A DNA stretch of 64,000 bases from Heterostelium multicystogenum (lineage: Eukaryota > Evosea > Eumycetozoa > Acytosteliales > Acytosteliaceae). The notes beneath the pieces are model-generated. The model did no database searches, was not told the origin of the DNA, and saw only the letters and a list, made by a program, of their open reading frames with translations. A program made the position numbers and the translations under genes. Positions 12,501-22,061 of the stretch are shown one piece after another (position 1 is the stretch's first letter; each line of letters starts with the position of its first letter). The DNA lies in the NCBI GenBank assembly GCA_003667245.1, contig RCNN01000514.1, positions 1 through 64,000 on the forward strand, written 5' to 3'.

Positions 12501-15500
12501 CATTCTGGCCATTTCACACGAAGAAATAGAGCTTTACCTCCCAATTTCCCTGAAAGAGTTGAATTTATCGTCGAATCAGTTGACTGATTTGCCAATCAGC
12601 CATATCCAAGCTAGTCAACTTACATACACTTTGCATTTCAAATAACAACTTCAAAGCAGTACCAAACGTATTTTTGGAGAACAAGTACGAATCTTTGACG
12701 TCACTGAACATATCGAATTGTAGATATCTCGAGGTATTCAGCATACCAACAGCACTCGTTTCACTGACAACTTTTATTGCGACCGGACTGGAGAGGATCT
12801 CTATTCTACCAGAGGATATTGGAAAGCTATCGACTTTGGAATGCTTGGATTTGTCTGAAAATGATTTTTACTACAGATGGACGTTTTGCCATGGTCCATC
12901 ACACAGCTAGTCAACCTCAAGAACTCTCTATCAATCATGCCAAGCTAACGACTTTCCCATTGCAGATTTTTAAATCTTTGTCAACCTTCGAAAACTCTCA
13001 CTCTCCAACAACTTGTTTGACCAAGCTACCCAACGACATCTCCCCACTTCACAACTTGGTTGACCTCAATCTCTCGAATAACAAGCTAGAAAGCATTCCA
13101 TCCTCTATTGGACAACTGGATAAGTTACAGGTGCTCAGCATTCAGCCATAAATCAAATCAAAGAATTAAAACCCATCGATGGGACTGCTCCACTTGAGCA
13201 CCTGGCTATCCAAGGTAATCCACTTAGAACGCCACCACCCGAAAATCATTCAAAAGGGTACTGTTAGTATCCCTGAAGTTCTTGAAAGATCTAACCAAGG
13301 GACAGGAAGAATGCTATCGCAATGAAGCTAATGGTTGTTGGACAAGAGAATGTTGGAAAGACTACGCTAATCAAGGTTTTTGCGTGATAAGAAGAAGATC
13401 AAGATGCTACAAGCTCAGCCCAATGTATCGACTGATGGAATTATCATTGATGACTGGGTTCTCTCTGGTGGACAGGTGAAAAACTAAATCCAAGACAATC
13501 GACCATATTACACTCACAACAATGGACTTTGCAGGACAGGAAGTATACTACTACACTACTCATCAGTTCTTCTTGTCAGAGCGTTCTATCTACATTATTG
13601 TCTGGAACACTCTCAAGGACGAGGAGCACTCTCGTGTAGAATTCTGGCTTACAATCAATCACTACACGTGCTCCAAACTCTCCTATAATTATTGTTGGAA
13701 CTCATCTTGACGACTTATCCTCACAGACCGTTGCCAAAACTATCAAGAAACAAATGGAAGACAAGTATTGCAAGAGATTCCCCAATATCAAGTCAGTCAA
13801 GTTAGTCAGTTGTACCTCTGGAAAAGGATTGTCAAGTCTACGTGAAACAATCGAGCAAATTGCCAGTGCTCAACCAAATATGGGTGAGATCCTCCCAAGT
13901 AGCTACTTACTCTTGGAAAACTTGGTTAAAGAAGAGCGTCGTGTCAGAACCATCCAAACAATGACATGGACTGAGTTCGTTCAGCTTGGAAAACTCTGTA
14001 CAATCAACGATGAGGATGAATTGGTTCGTGCAACTATATTCCTAAATCAAATTGGTTCGCTTGTGTACTTCCCCAATGAAGAAGGACTACGTAAGATTGT
14101 TATTATAGATCCACAGTGGATTACATTGATGCTTGCCTCTATTATCACTGTCAAGCACAATTACACAAACCAGGGTATTATTCTACACAAGGATTTGAAG
14201 CACATTTGGAAGGCACCTTACTACCCACAGGAGTTGCACCCTCATTTATTAACTCTGCTTGAGAAGTTTGAGATTTCATTCAACTTTAGAGGCAAGACTA
14301 GCTCTGGACAGCTACAAGATACCATGGATGAGAATGCTCGCTCTCTTATCCCCGCTCTCCTGAGCAACGAGTGTCCAGCTGATTTCTGTACCCTCTGGTC
14401 ATCAAACAGAAGTGGAGTCATGGCAGCCATTCAATATGGACGTCAGTATCAATTTGATTTCATCCCAACAGGTTTGTTCTCTCGTCTGATGGTTAGAATT
14501 CTCAACTTTGCAAGTTCAGAGGCAATCTGCTACTGGAGAAATGGAATCATCTTGCAACGTGAAGGTGAACAGGTGTTGGTAGAGCTTCAAGAGAATCATA
14601 GAATTCTGCGATTCACCATCAGAGGATCCGGCAAGCAATCGGTTGCTCTATTATCACGAGATATTATTGAAACAGTTCAGTCACTGCTCCAAGACTCATT
14701 CAAGCTACACGCCAAAGCAATCACCGTACCATGTGTACATTGTGTAGAAATGGGTAATGAAGATAATCCATTCCTCTTTACACTACAACAATGCGAAAAA
14801 TGCAGTGCTCAACAATATTCCATACTTGATGTGTCGTGATAAGGTGAATGTTCGTACAGACAATCTTGTACCAGACTTATCGATGGCCATTTTCTCAGGT
14901 ACCAGAATCACAAAGGAGCAATTACAATTCCAAAAGTTGATAGGTGAAGGTGGAAGTGCTTTGGTCTACATGGGTATGTACAAGGGTAAGACTGTAGCTA
15001 TCAAGAAGCTTAAGGTTGGTGACGCAAACAACGAAGATGAGCTTGAAGACTCTGAGTTCTTGCTCTCAAAGGCATTCACAGAGTTTAGAAGAGAATGTTG
15101 GGTACTGAGTGGACTTGATCACCATGAAAACATTGTCGGACTCCTTGGACTTTGTTTGAATCCACTAGCCATTGTTACAGAGTTCCTTCCAGATGGAAAT
15201 CTACATGGATACCTGCAAAAAGCAAGCAGGTAAAAGACTTCCGTGGAAACTCGCTGTCGAATTATCACTTGACATTGCCCAGGGTATGGAATATCTTCAC
15301 AGCTCAAGTCCACCTATTCTTCACCGTGACTTGAAATCACCAAACATCCTAATGACAATGGACAAAGAGAAAGGTAGAATATTGGCAAAGGTTGCCGACT
15401 TTGGTTTGTCTGGATTGCAGCATACTATCATCGAGAGATGTGTGGTCAATCCTGTTTGGCTGGCACCGGAAATCATGTCAGGAGGCGAAGCATCAACTAA

Positions 15501-15759
15501 AAGTGATATCTACTCCTTTGGAGTTATTCTATGGGAGATCTTGACATGTGCAGAATTCTTTAGCGAAATTTCATTCATGAGTGTCCTGGAAGACATGGTC
15601 ATAGCTGGAAAGCGTCCAGCCATCCCGATTGGTGCCACCCAACTTATGTAAAATTAATTGAGGAATGTTGGCATAGTGATCCAAAGAAAAGACCTCCATT
15701 CACTTCAATTGTATCAACTTTAAGACAACTACTTTCAACAATCATCGTGGATAACTAGT
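9555..15759 (+). CDS. Roco-family kinase: RhoGAP, myotubularin-like, LRR, Roc-COR, kinase
   Basis: Roco proteins are large G-domain kinases related to LRRK2. Parts in order: Ser/Thr-rich linker (9555-9835); RhoGAP-like region (about 9915-10426, LPVKNRVMFKHILVLIDKLS); GRAM/PH domain (10498-10970, GEIWITNYRMLF); myotubularin-like fold (about 11040-11860, ILDPYYRTFDGFQTLIEKEW); leucine-rich repeats (about 12390-13250); Roc GTPase with P-loop GQENVGKTTL near 13345, DFAGQE near 13525 and THLD near 13700; COR (about 13900-14740); and a protein kinase with GEGGSALVY, VAIKK, HRDLKSPN (about 15330) and DFG. The myotubularin Cys-X5-Arg site is absent. One intron is clear at 10427-10497 and another is likely near 9834-9912. 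About ten frame changes occur (for example near 10100, 11240, 12030, 12640, 13150, 13480, 14830, 15230 and 15645). The final frame ends at TAG 15757-15759 with no WD repeats. It is related to D. discoideum pats1/roco9-type proteins. Confidence 0.85.
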
Positions 15760-15824
15760 AACTACCTTAGTTCTAATAAACTCATATCTATTTATTTAGC
15801 CTATACATTTGGTTTGATTCTTCT

Positions 15825-16346
15825 TTAAAGTAATTTGTAGAAATAGGTTGTTCCAGCAAGCTCACCAGTCGAACTTAATGCGTATTGCGGTATGACTCCA
15901 ACCTCTATATAATCAAGCTTACGATAGAGATGTGATGCCGTGTCATTCTCTCTTGTGTCCAACACTAGCAGCTTTCGTTCTTTCTGCTTGGCAAGCAATT
16001 CTACATGATTCATCAATAGTTTCGCAACACCTCTATTTCTGCACTTTGTATGTACCATTAGCTTCTCTACTTCAGCACGGTGCAATCCATTCTTTTTCAT
16101 TGCTAGTGATAGTTGCACTGATCCCATGATCTCGCACGTAGAAGTTGTTGATTGTTCCTCTTCAACAGCAACAAGAAGATATCTTGATTTTTGCTCAATG
16201 TCTTTTTGGATTGAGAGCCAATAGTTCTTTGCCTCTTCATTAGATAATGGTGCAATAAATCCTACAGATGCCCCACTTTCCACGCTATCTACCAACAACA
16301 AGACTAATTGATCGATTAAGTTATCATTTAATTTATCTATTATCAA
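15825..16346 (-). CDS. GNAT-family N-acetyltransferase
   Basis: An intact 173-residue single-exon protein of normal GNAT length. The acetyl-CoA binding motif A is visible as VEKLMVHTKCRNRGVAKLLM, with the R-x-x-G-x-A turn. It is followed by the motif B strand and helix (LLVLDTRENDTASHLYRKLDY). GNAT enzymes move an acetyl group from acetyl-CoA to an amine; the substrate here (small molecule, antibiotic or protein) cannot be read from the sequence. Such short stand-alone forms in amoebae often resemble bacterial RimI-like or general acetyltransferases. It is convergent with the Roco gene, and the two 3' ends are only about 65 bp apart. Confidence 0.85.
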   Translation of the reverse strand: MIIDKLNDNLIDQLVLLLVDSVESGASVGFIAPLSNEEAKNYWLSIQKDIEQKSRYLLVAVEEEQSTTSTCEIMGSVQLSLAMKKNGLHRAEVEKLMVHTKCRNRGVAKLLMNHVELLAKQKERKLLVLDTRENDTASHLYRKLDYIEVGVIPQYALSSTGELAGTTYFYKLL

Positions 16347-16448
16347 TATTTTTGACCATTTTTAGTAATGATTTATTTGATCAGTGAGTTCTTTGATCTC
16401 CACTATTCGATCTAATTTTTATTTATTCTGAGGAATAATTAATATACA

Positions 16449-17119
16449 ATGAGAAAGTACGAAATCAATATATACAGTGATAGTAATATCAAAGATATTA
16501 CAATCTTCAAATTTAACAATGTTACAAATACACAAGAGATTATGGATGTACTGTTGAAAGGCGAATTGGAATGGTCGATTGTCAATGCTCGAATCGTGTA
16601 TGATGATCGTCATCTCCTGACAGCAGCTACTCAAGCAATACATCAACTATGTTCAAAAGGAAAGCTATCGACAAACAATATACATACAGAGTTAATCTAC
16701 AGAATGTCACCTACAACAAATGTATGTACTGCAATTACATTCGTGAAGAATCATAAAGGTGATTGAAACCCGATGAACTAATGCTACGCTACGACAATAA
16801 TGTCTTCTAGATTAGAGATTCAATAAAGACATTTGGTTTGAATGTTGAAGATAATATGTTTTATGTTGTACTCTTTGGAGCAACAGAGCAGAGAATCGAT
16901 GGTGTTAGAAAACTGGTAAAAGGTGAAGAGGAGAATGAAGAGCTATTAGAGAATAAAAAGAATCAATATTATCCAAACAAATCTTTCGATTCACAGGTAG
17001 CAAGAAAATTATATAGATTACCAGCAGCCAGTACAACTTCTTCGACCACTATTGCTGCAGACGATACTGCATTGTATAAAGATATTTTAAATACAATGGC
17101 AATCAAAGGTCATTTATAA
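16449..17119 (+). CDS. tprkb: EKC/KEOPS complex subunit CGI121/TPRKB
   Basis: CGI121/TPRKB is the small KEOPS subunit that presents tRNA for t6A modification at position 37. Exon 1 (16449-16721) contains SIVNARIVYDDRHLLTAATQ and the conserved HTELIYRMSPTTN. Intron 16722-16810 (GTATGT to TTCTAG) joins it in frame to IRDSIKTFGLNVEDN, reproducing the family pattern of HSE-x-x-Y-x-LSPxxN followed by I-x-x-AL-x-x-FGI. Exon 2 continues with FYVVLFGA and a Lys/Glu- and Ser/Thr-rich stretch that is longer than in yeast or human. The start lies 102 bp from the divergent acetyltransferase start, so a shared short promoter is likely. No frameshift is seen. Confidence 0.85.
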
Positions 17120-17189
17120 TAAATGAAAGAATGAAATTAGTAGTAGATATATATACATATGTAATTACAATATAATATTTATTTGAATA

Positions 17190-20126
17190 TTAAATATTGT
17201 ATATATCTTTTATTTTACTGATGGTTTCTGGATTAACTTTGATATCGTATTCATGCTTTTCTTTGATGAACTTCATGAATTTCCTTGTCTGTTTGGTGGC
17301 TGCACAGTCATCTGATAATCTGGTAATCAAACTCTTGGGTAGTTCAGGAAGGTTTCTAAAAAGTTGGATTTTTTCTAAACGTTCTTGTGGAGTGGAATAG
17401 GCTTTTATAACTGTTTCTACAGCTTTGGAGCTGTGGTATAGTTGATAAAATTGACCATCAAGGTTGATAGCATCGGAGAGTTGTTTTACAGTGAAGTTTG
17501 GAAGCTTTACCAGTGCTGGCAAGAAAGCATCGTAAAACTCGTTGGTTTTCGAAAGTCCTAAATAAGCCAGTAAGTCTATAACATCAACTGGCTTAGATTG
17601 GTTCTCCAGTAAATAGAGGGTGAAACCCAGCTTGGTAATGGCACCACGCTTCTTAACACTCACACCCTTAAGTCTCTCGTAAAGTTTCTCTGCAAGTTTG
17701 AGGTTTCCATCTTGTATAGCGTACCAACAGTCTAGAACCTGGCATATATTGTTGTTTGGATTGGATTTTAGCTTGAAACGCTCATAGTCATTTCTATCCA
17801 TTTTAATTGCACCGTCAATGATCTGGTTTGCCAAAGCGTTGTAGCATCTCTCTGACACGGTATTTTCTTCAAAAGTATCCATCAATTTTTTGAAAGAGAT
17901 AATTCACCTGAACAAATGAGTCTTTCGAGAATGGCATTCTTGATTCCAATAGATCTGAAGATCTCCTCGGTGGAAAGCATATCTGAAATCTTAGCGATAC
18001 CTTCATTTGGACTGACATCGATCATATTGAGATAAAAGTTGGAATTATGCATCCAATATCTTGTTTTCTTACTATAGTCGCACCATATCTTGCTAAATTC
18101 TGGTTTGGGCATATTAAAGTAGATGATATTGATAGCCTGAACCAATACACCATAGTCCAACTCTATCCAGTCTTGATCAATTACTTTCTGAAAGGTTGGC
18201 GCCAAGAATAACAATTGTTCGTGGAATGTAGGATGCTTGTGTTTATCGACAAAGATGACGCCTGATAGCTGTGTCATAAGTTTTTGCTCAATCTCTGATT
18301 TGGTTCTCGTAAAAAGCATGTCCTTTTTGGCACATAGGCTTTCAAGAGCTAAAATATCTTTTCGAATGGGGCTGAACGTGATTTGGGCAATAGAATCAAG
18401 TGTGGAACTCTTCTTTGGATCTTCAATGATGACACCCCAACGGTCACGTATGATTTGCAGCCAAAAGTGCTTTAGTTGTGAATGAGAGTTGGTATTGGGA
18501 TTGAGGAAATATTTGGTGATCTGAAGATCGATGACCTTCGATAGTTTATCTAATCTCTGTCGCCAATGTAGCACACGATTAATCTTGCCAAGTCGCATGT
18601 GTATTTGAATAATATTCTCAATGATAGTGTTCTGTGTATCCTTACTCGATTGATTCAGCATCTCGAGAACTCGCTCTACAGCCAAATTGTTGGAGCTTAG
18701 CTCACCAAAAGCTAGAACATAGGAGACCTGCTCCAGATTATCTCTAAGAAGTGAGAGCATCTGATGTGATGTCGATGTGTAGTTTGTACTTCCAAAAAGA
18801 TAGATAATCACTGCAGTGTAGATTTTATCCTGTCTCAAAATCCACTGTTCTACAGCTTCAAGGTAGCTGGATGAAAAGTCGAATTGAGGCTTTGATAAGA
18901 GTGCTCGATGGTAGATATCGACATCAGCGTTACGCTCAACTAATCGACAATAGTAATCCAATGATTTCTCGACTGAGCTAGATTTATCCAATAGAAGAAC
19001 ACCGATTTTCTGCAACTGCTCCGCCGATATGCTAAGTAAATGCTTATCAACCAACTCGACTATCATTTGATCTACCTTGGGTTTGGTTCTCGCCACTTTG
19101 AAGAATGATATAAATTGTGGTGAGTTCAGATACTCTGGACAATATGTAGCTTGTTCTTCAAGGAATTGATAAGCAGAGAGGTAGCTACCCGAATCAACCT
19201 GATATTTGAGCAAAGCATTCAAGCAACCTACTCGAGTTTCGAACGAAGTGTTTGGGAATATAACCGATGTATAGAGAGAAAGTGCGCTCTCACTGTCACC
19301 TACGAGCAACATTGCGTTGAGAATGGTCGACAACAGTACTGGATCGCTTGTGTAGTCTAAATCGGATTGAGCAAGCAGCTCCATTCTTTGTTTGATTTGA
19401 GCGTGATCTGCAGAACACATGATATCGAGCTTCAACAGCAGGTCAAATGTCTTCAAATCATACTTGAGGCCACGTTCCTCAAAGCAACGCAACACTCTTT
19501 CGACTCTGCCAACGTCTCTCACCGAGAGATAGTAGTTCATAAAGTAATTCAATGTCTTTGTGTCGACATACGGTGTATTTACAACCCAATCGAAGATGTA
19601 ATCTATGTTTTGAATCGATTTAAACTTGTATACCTCTGCTATAATAAAACTTCGTAATCTACATAAAGAAACAAATGAAATTAGTGAATCACTTAATGAA
19701 GCCTCACCCAGCTCTCTATGATACATACAACTTTCTTGCTTCACTTGGCTTGTTGTTTGTATACTTCTCAATGATTTCGTTGAACATAGGTGAACTTTCT
19801 GCATCGACCTTCGGAGCAGGTGGTAGGTCAACTATCTTCTTTGATTTGTGATGTTTAAAAATAGTAGCTCTAGATGTATCTACCTGCAGTCGACTACTCT
19901 TACTGTTGCTATTTGTCAGAGCATGTTGCAGGCCACCGCCCTCACCCTTTGTTGTAGTTGTCGATGTCGATGCTAGAGTCTCTGTCGAAGCGGAGGATGA
20001 GCAAAACGATAGCAACAAATCATTGCAATATCTTCTAAATGATCTATGAGCCAAATAGCTACTATTCAGACTATGAATACTCTGATTACTATTAACGATA
20101 CATCTTGATAGTCTATTTGTAAACAT
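17190..20126 (-). CDS. PPR-like helical-repeat protein, probably mitochondrial (one frameshift)
   Basis: Exon 1 (19729-20126) starts MFTNRLSRCIV and is rich in Arg, Ser and Leu with few acids, like a mitochondrial presequence. Intron 19659-19728 (GTATGT to TATGTAG) joins SEARKL to LRSFIIAEVYKF. The body is a long series of paired helices with PPR-like spacing (TLNYFMNYYLSVRDVGRVERVL; LLSTILNAMLLVGDSESALSL). PPR proteins bind organellar RNA. At 17882-17891 the long frame stops and a second 231-codon frame begins, overlapping by four bases. The junction is a run of six A (coding strand), and one more A would fuse the frames in register. I therefore treat it as one protein of roughly 1000 residues. 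No SMR or other catalytic domain is seen. Confidence 0.65.
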
Positions 20127-20265
20127 TGTATATCTTTATTCTTTGATTAGATTAGTAAAATGGTGTGGTGTCATATGAATTTGGTGAAAATTTGAAAAAC
20201 GAACGAATGAAATAAAGTGCAAAGCTAGCTAACTGGTTGACCTGACTCAGTCTTTATTACTCTGT

Positions 20266-21699
20266 TTAATATACACGCAAAAGATATTCTGACATCTCAC
20301 AGTCTCCACATGCGTCTCTTACTTTTGCTATCAATTTGCTATCTGGGTAACCTCCAATGTTTTTAGAGATAAGCCATTGCACTACGTCTAGTTGACGTTG
20401 CATGGCCGCTCTTTTTAGTGCCTTGTCACTGCAGCTTTCTGTACGGTTATCATGGAGCCATTCTAGTATCTCGATATATCCAGCTTGTGCTGCGTAATCC
20501 ATTGCGTTTGTGGTACATCCTTCTGATCGATTGGCATGAAGGTATTTCACAACGTCTAGGTGTCCTTTACTCGCTGCCTCGTCCATTGCAGCTTTAGTGC
20601 AGCCCTCACTCCTATTTTCATTGAGCCATTTCACCATAGCCACCCAACCATTGCTAGCTGCTTTGTCCATTGCATTAACTGTGCAACCTTCGGTACGATT
20701 CGAGTGTAGGAACTTTACTACTTCGATATGGCCGTTGGCAGCTGCATTGTCCATTGCATTGGTAGTACATCCCTCTGTTCGATTCTCATGTAAATACTTT
20801 ACTATTTCTTTGTGTCCATTGGCAGCTGCAATGTCCATGGCGTCGACTGTACATTTTTTTGTCTTATTCTCGCTTATCCATCGCACAATTTCGATCGAAG
20901 GATATTGGCAAGCGATATCCAATCTGATTTCAGTTTGAATTGAAGGACATTCTCTAATGCACCATTGAAGAACTTCCAAATTCAAGGATGCCATTGCATT
21001 CATTATGATATTGGGATGCTTCAACTTCTCAAGCTTCGCATCTTTGAGGTATTCTAACACATGGATATGGCCGCCAAGTATTGCTTGTTGGTACATAGAG
21101 TTTCCGTCTCTCCATTTTTTGTGATGTACATCTAGCCATTCAATTATTTCTACACTTCCAGCTGCTGCAGCGGCATCAAATACTCTTGAGCAAGGAGTAT
21201 TGAATCTGGTACCTCTTCCAGGTGATGCATTTGTTCTCTCGGAGAAATACTTAACCACTTTCAAGCTACCAGAGTATGGGGCCACCATTAAAGCATCCAT
21301 GTATGGCCAGTTAATGTTGGGCTGTCTCTCCAAGTAATTGATTATGTTGAAGTCGCCTCTCCTAGCAGCCATATTCATGATGTCGAAAGCATAATTGGAA
21401 ATCATGTACCTGCTCACCAACACCTCAAAGTAATACCTAAGAACAGGTAGTTGACCGTATTCAACTGCTTTAACAATCAACTCTCTTTCCTCACTCCTAT
21501 CGTCAGTGCTTGAATAATATTGCTTCAGTAAATCAATATAACCATAGGACACCATGGCTAGTGGCGACTGCAACATGGCACTCCATTTTAGGTACTTTGA
21601 CTTTTTGCATAAGTGTCTATTTATCTTTTTAACATAAAGAAATATATGTTTCCGAAGAACCAAATGACTAAATACTAAAGAAAATATATCTTTAATCAT
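20266..21699 (-). CDS. Ankyrin-repeat protein, dictyostelid NRTEGC family
   Basis: An intact 477-residue protein. The N-terminal 60 residues (IFSLVFSHLVLRKHIFLYVK) resemble the F-box-like opening of a large dictyostelid ankyrin family. The rest is about a dozen ankyrin units. From residue 270 on these become near-identical in pattern: AMD-AA-x-GH-x-x-VKYLH-x-NRTEGCT. The family is expanded in dictyostelids and its role is not established; ankyrin arrays generally bind proteins. Related copies lie at 36482-38281 and, more distantly, at 52127-54337. The high similarity between units suggests internal duplication or gene conversion. Confidence 0.85.
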   Translation of the reverse strand: MIKDIFSLVFSHLVLRKHIFLYVKKINRHLCKKSKYLKWSAMLQSPLAMVSYGYIDLLKQYYSSTDDRSEERELIVKAVEYGQLPVLRYYFEVLVSRYMISNYAFDIMNMAARRGDFNIINYLERQPNINWPYMDALMVAPYSGSLKVVKYFSERTNASPGRGTRFNTPCSRVFDAAAAAGSVEIIEWLDVHHKKWRDGNSMYQQAILGGHIHVLEYLKDAKLEKLKHPNIIMNAMASLNLEVLQWCIRECPSIQTEIRLDIACQYPSIEIVRWISENKTKKCTVDAMDIAAANGHKEIVKYLHENRTEGCTTNAMDNAAANGHIEVVKFLHSNRTEGCTVNAMDKAASNGWVAMVKWLNENRSEGCTKAAMDEAASKGHLDVVKYLHANRSEGCTTNAMDYAAQAGYIEILEWLHDNRTESCSDKALKRAAMQRQLDVVQWLISKNIGGYPDSKLIAKVRDACGDCEMSEYLLRVY

Positions 21700-22061
21700 A
21701 TTTCCTCTCTAGATTTTCTATTACTAGATTTATTTATTTGATTCAACACATGGTACTCCAAGTTTTTGTAAATGGAAACTTCAAAAGTGACTAATTACTC
21801 AACATCAACTTCATCAATTAATTTTTCAAAAATGATCAGCAGAAAACTTTAAGAGTAGGTCTACTTCTACTCCCAATAAATCTGATATTATACAATAATG
21901 CACTGGTTAATATTAATTGAGATTTAGATTCTCAATGATTGAAGTGCTTCACTAGTTTAAATGTAGAGATTTGGTGAAATAAGATTTATTATGTTGCATT
22001 GAATCATATTCGAATATATTGAGATATCTTATTTTTCACGCTAGAATGAATTAGAAATTCC
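21700..22061. other. Intergenic region, no feature seen
   Basis: A 360-bp AT-rich gap between two genes on the same (minus) strand. It must contain the promoter of the ankyrin gene and the 3' end of the desaturase transcript. No motif is recognised with confidence. Confidence 0.5.
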
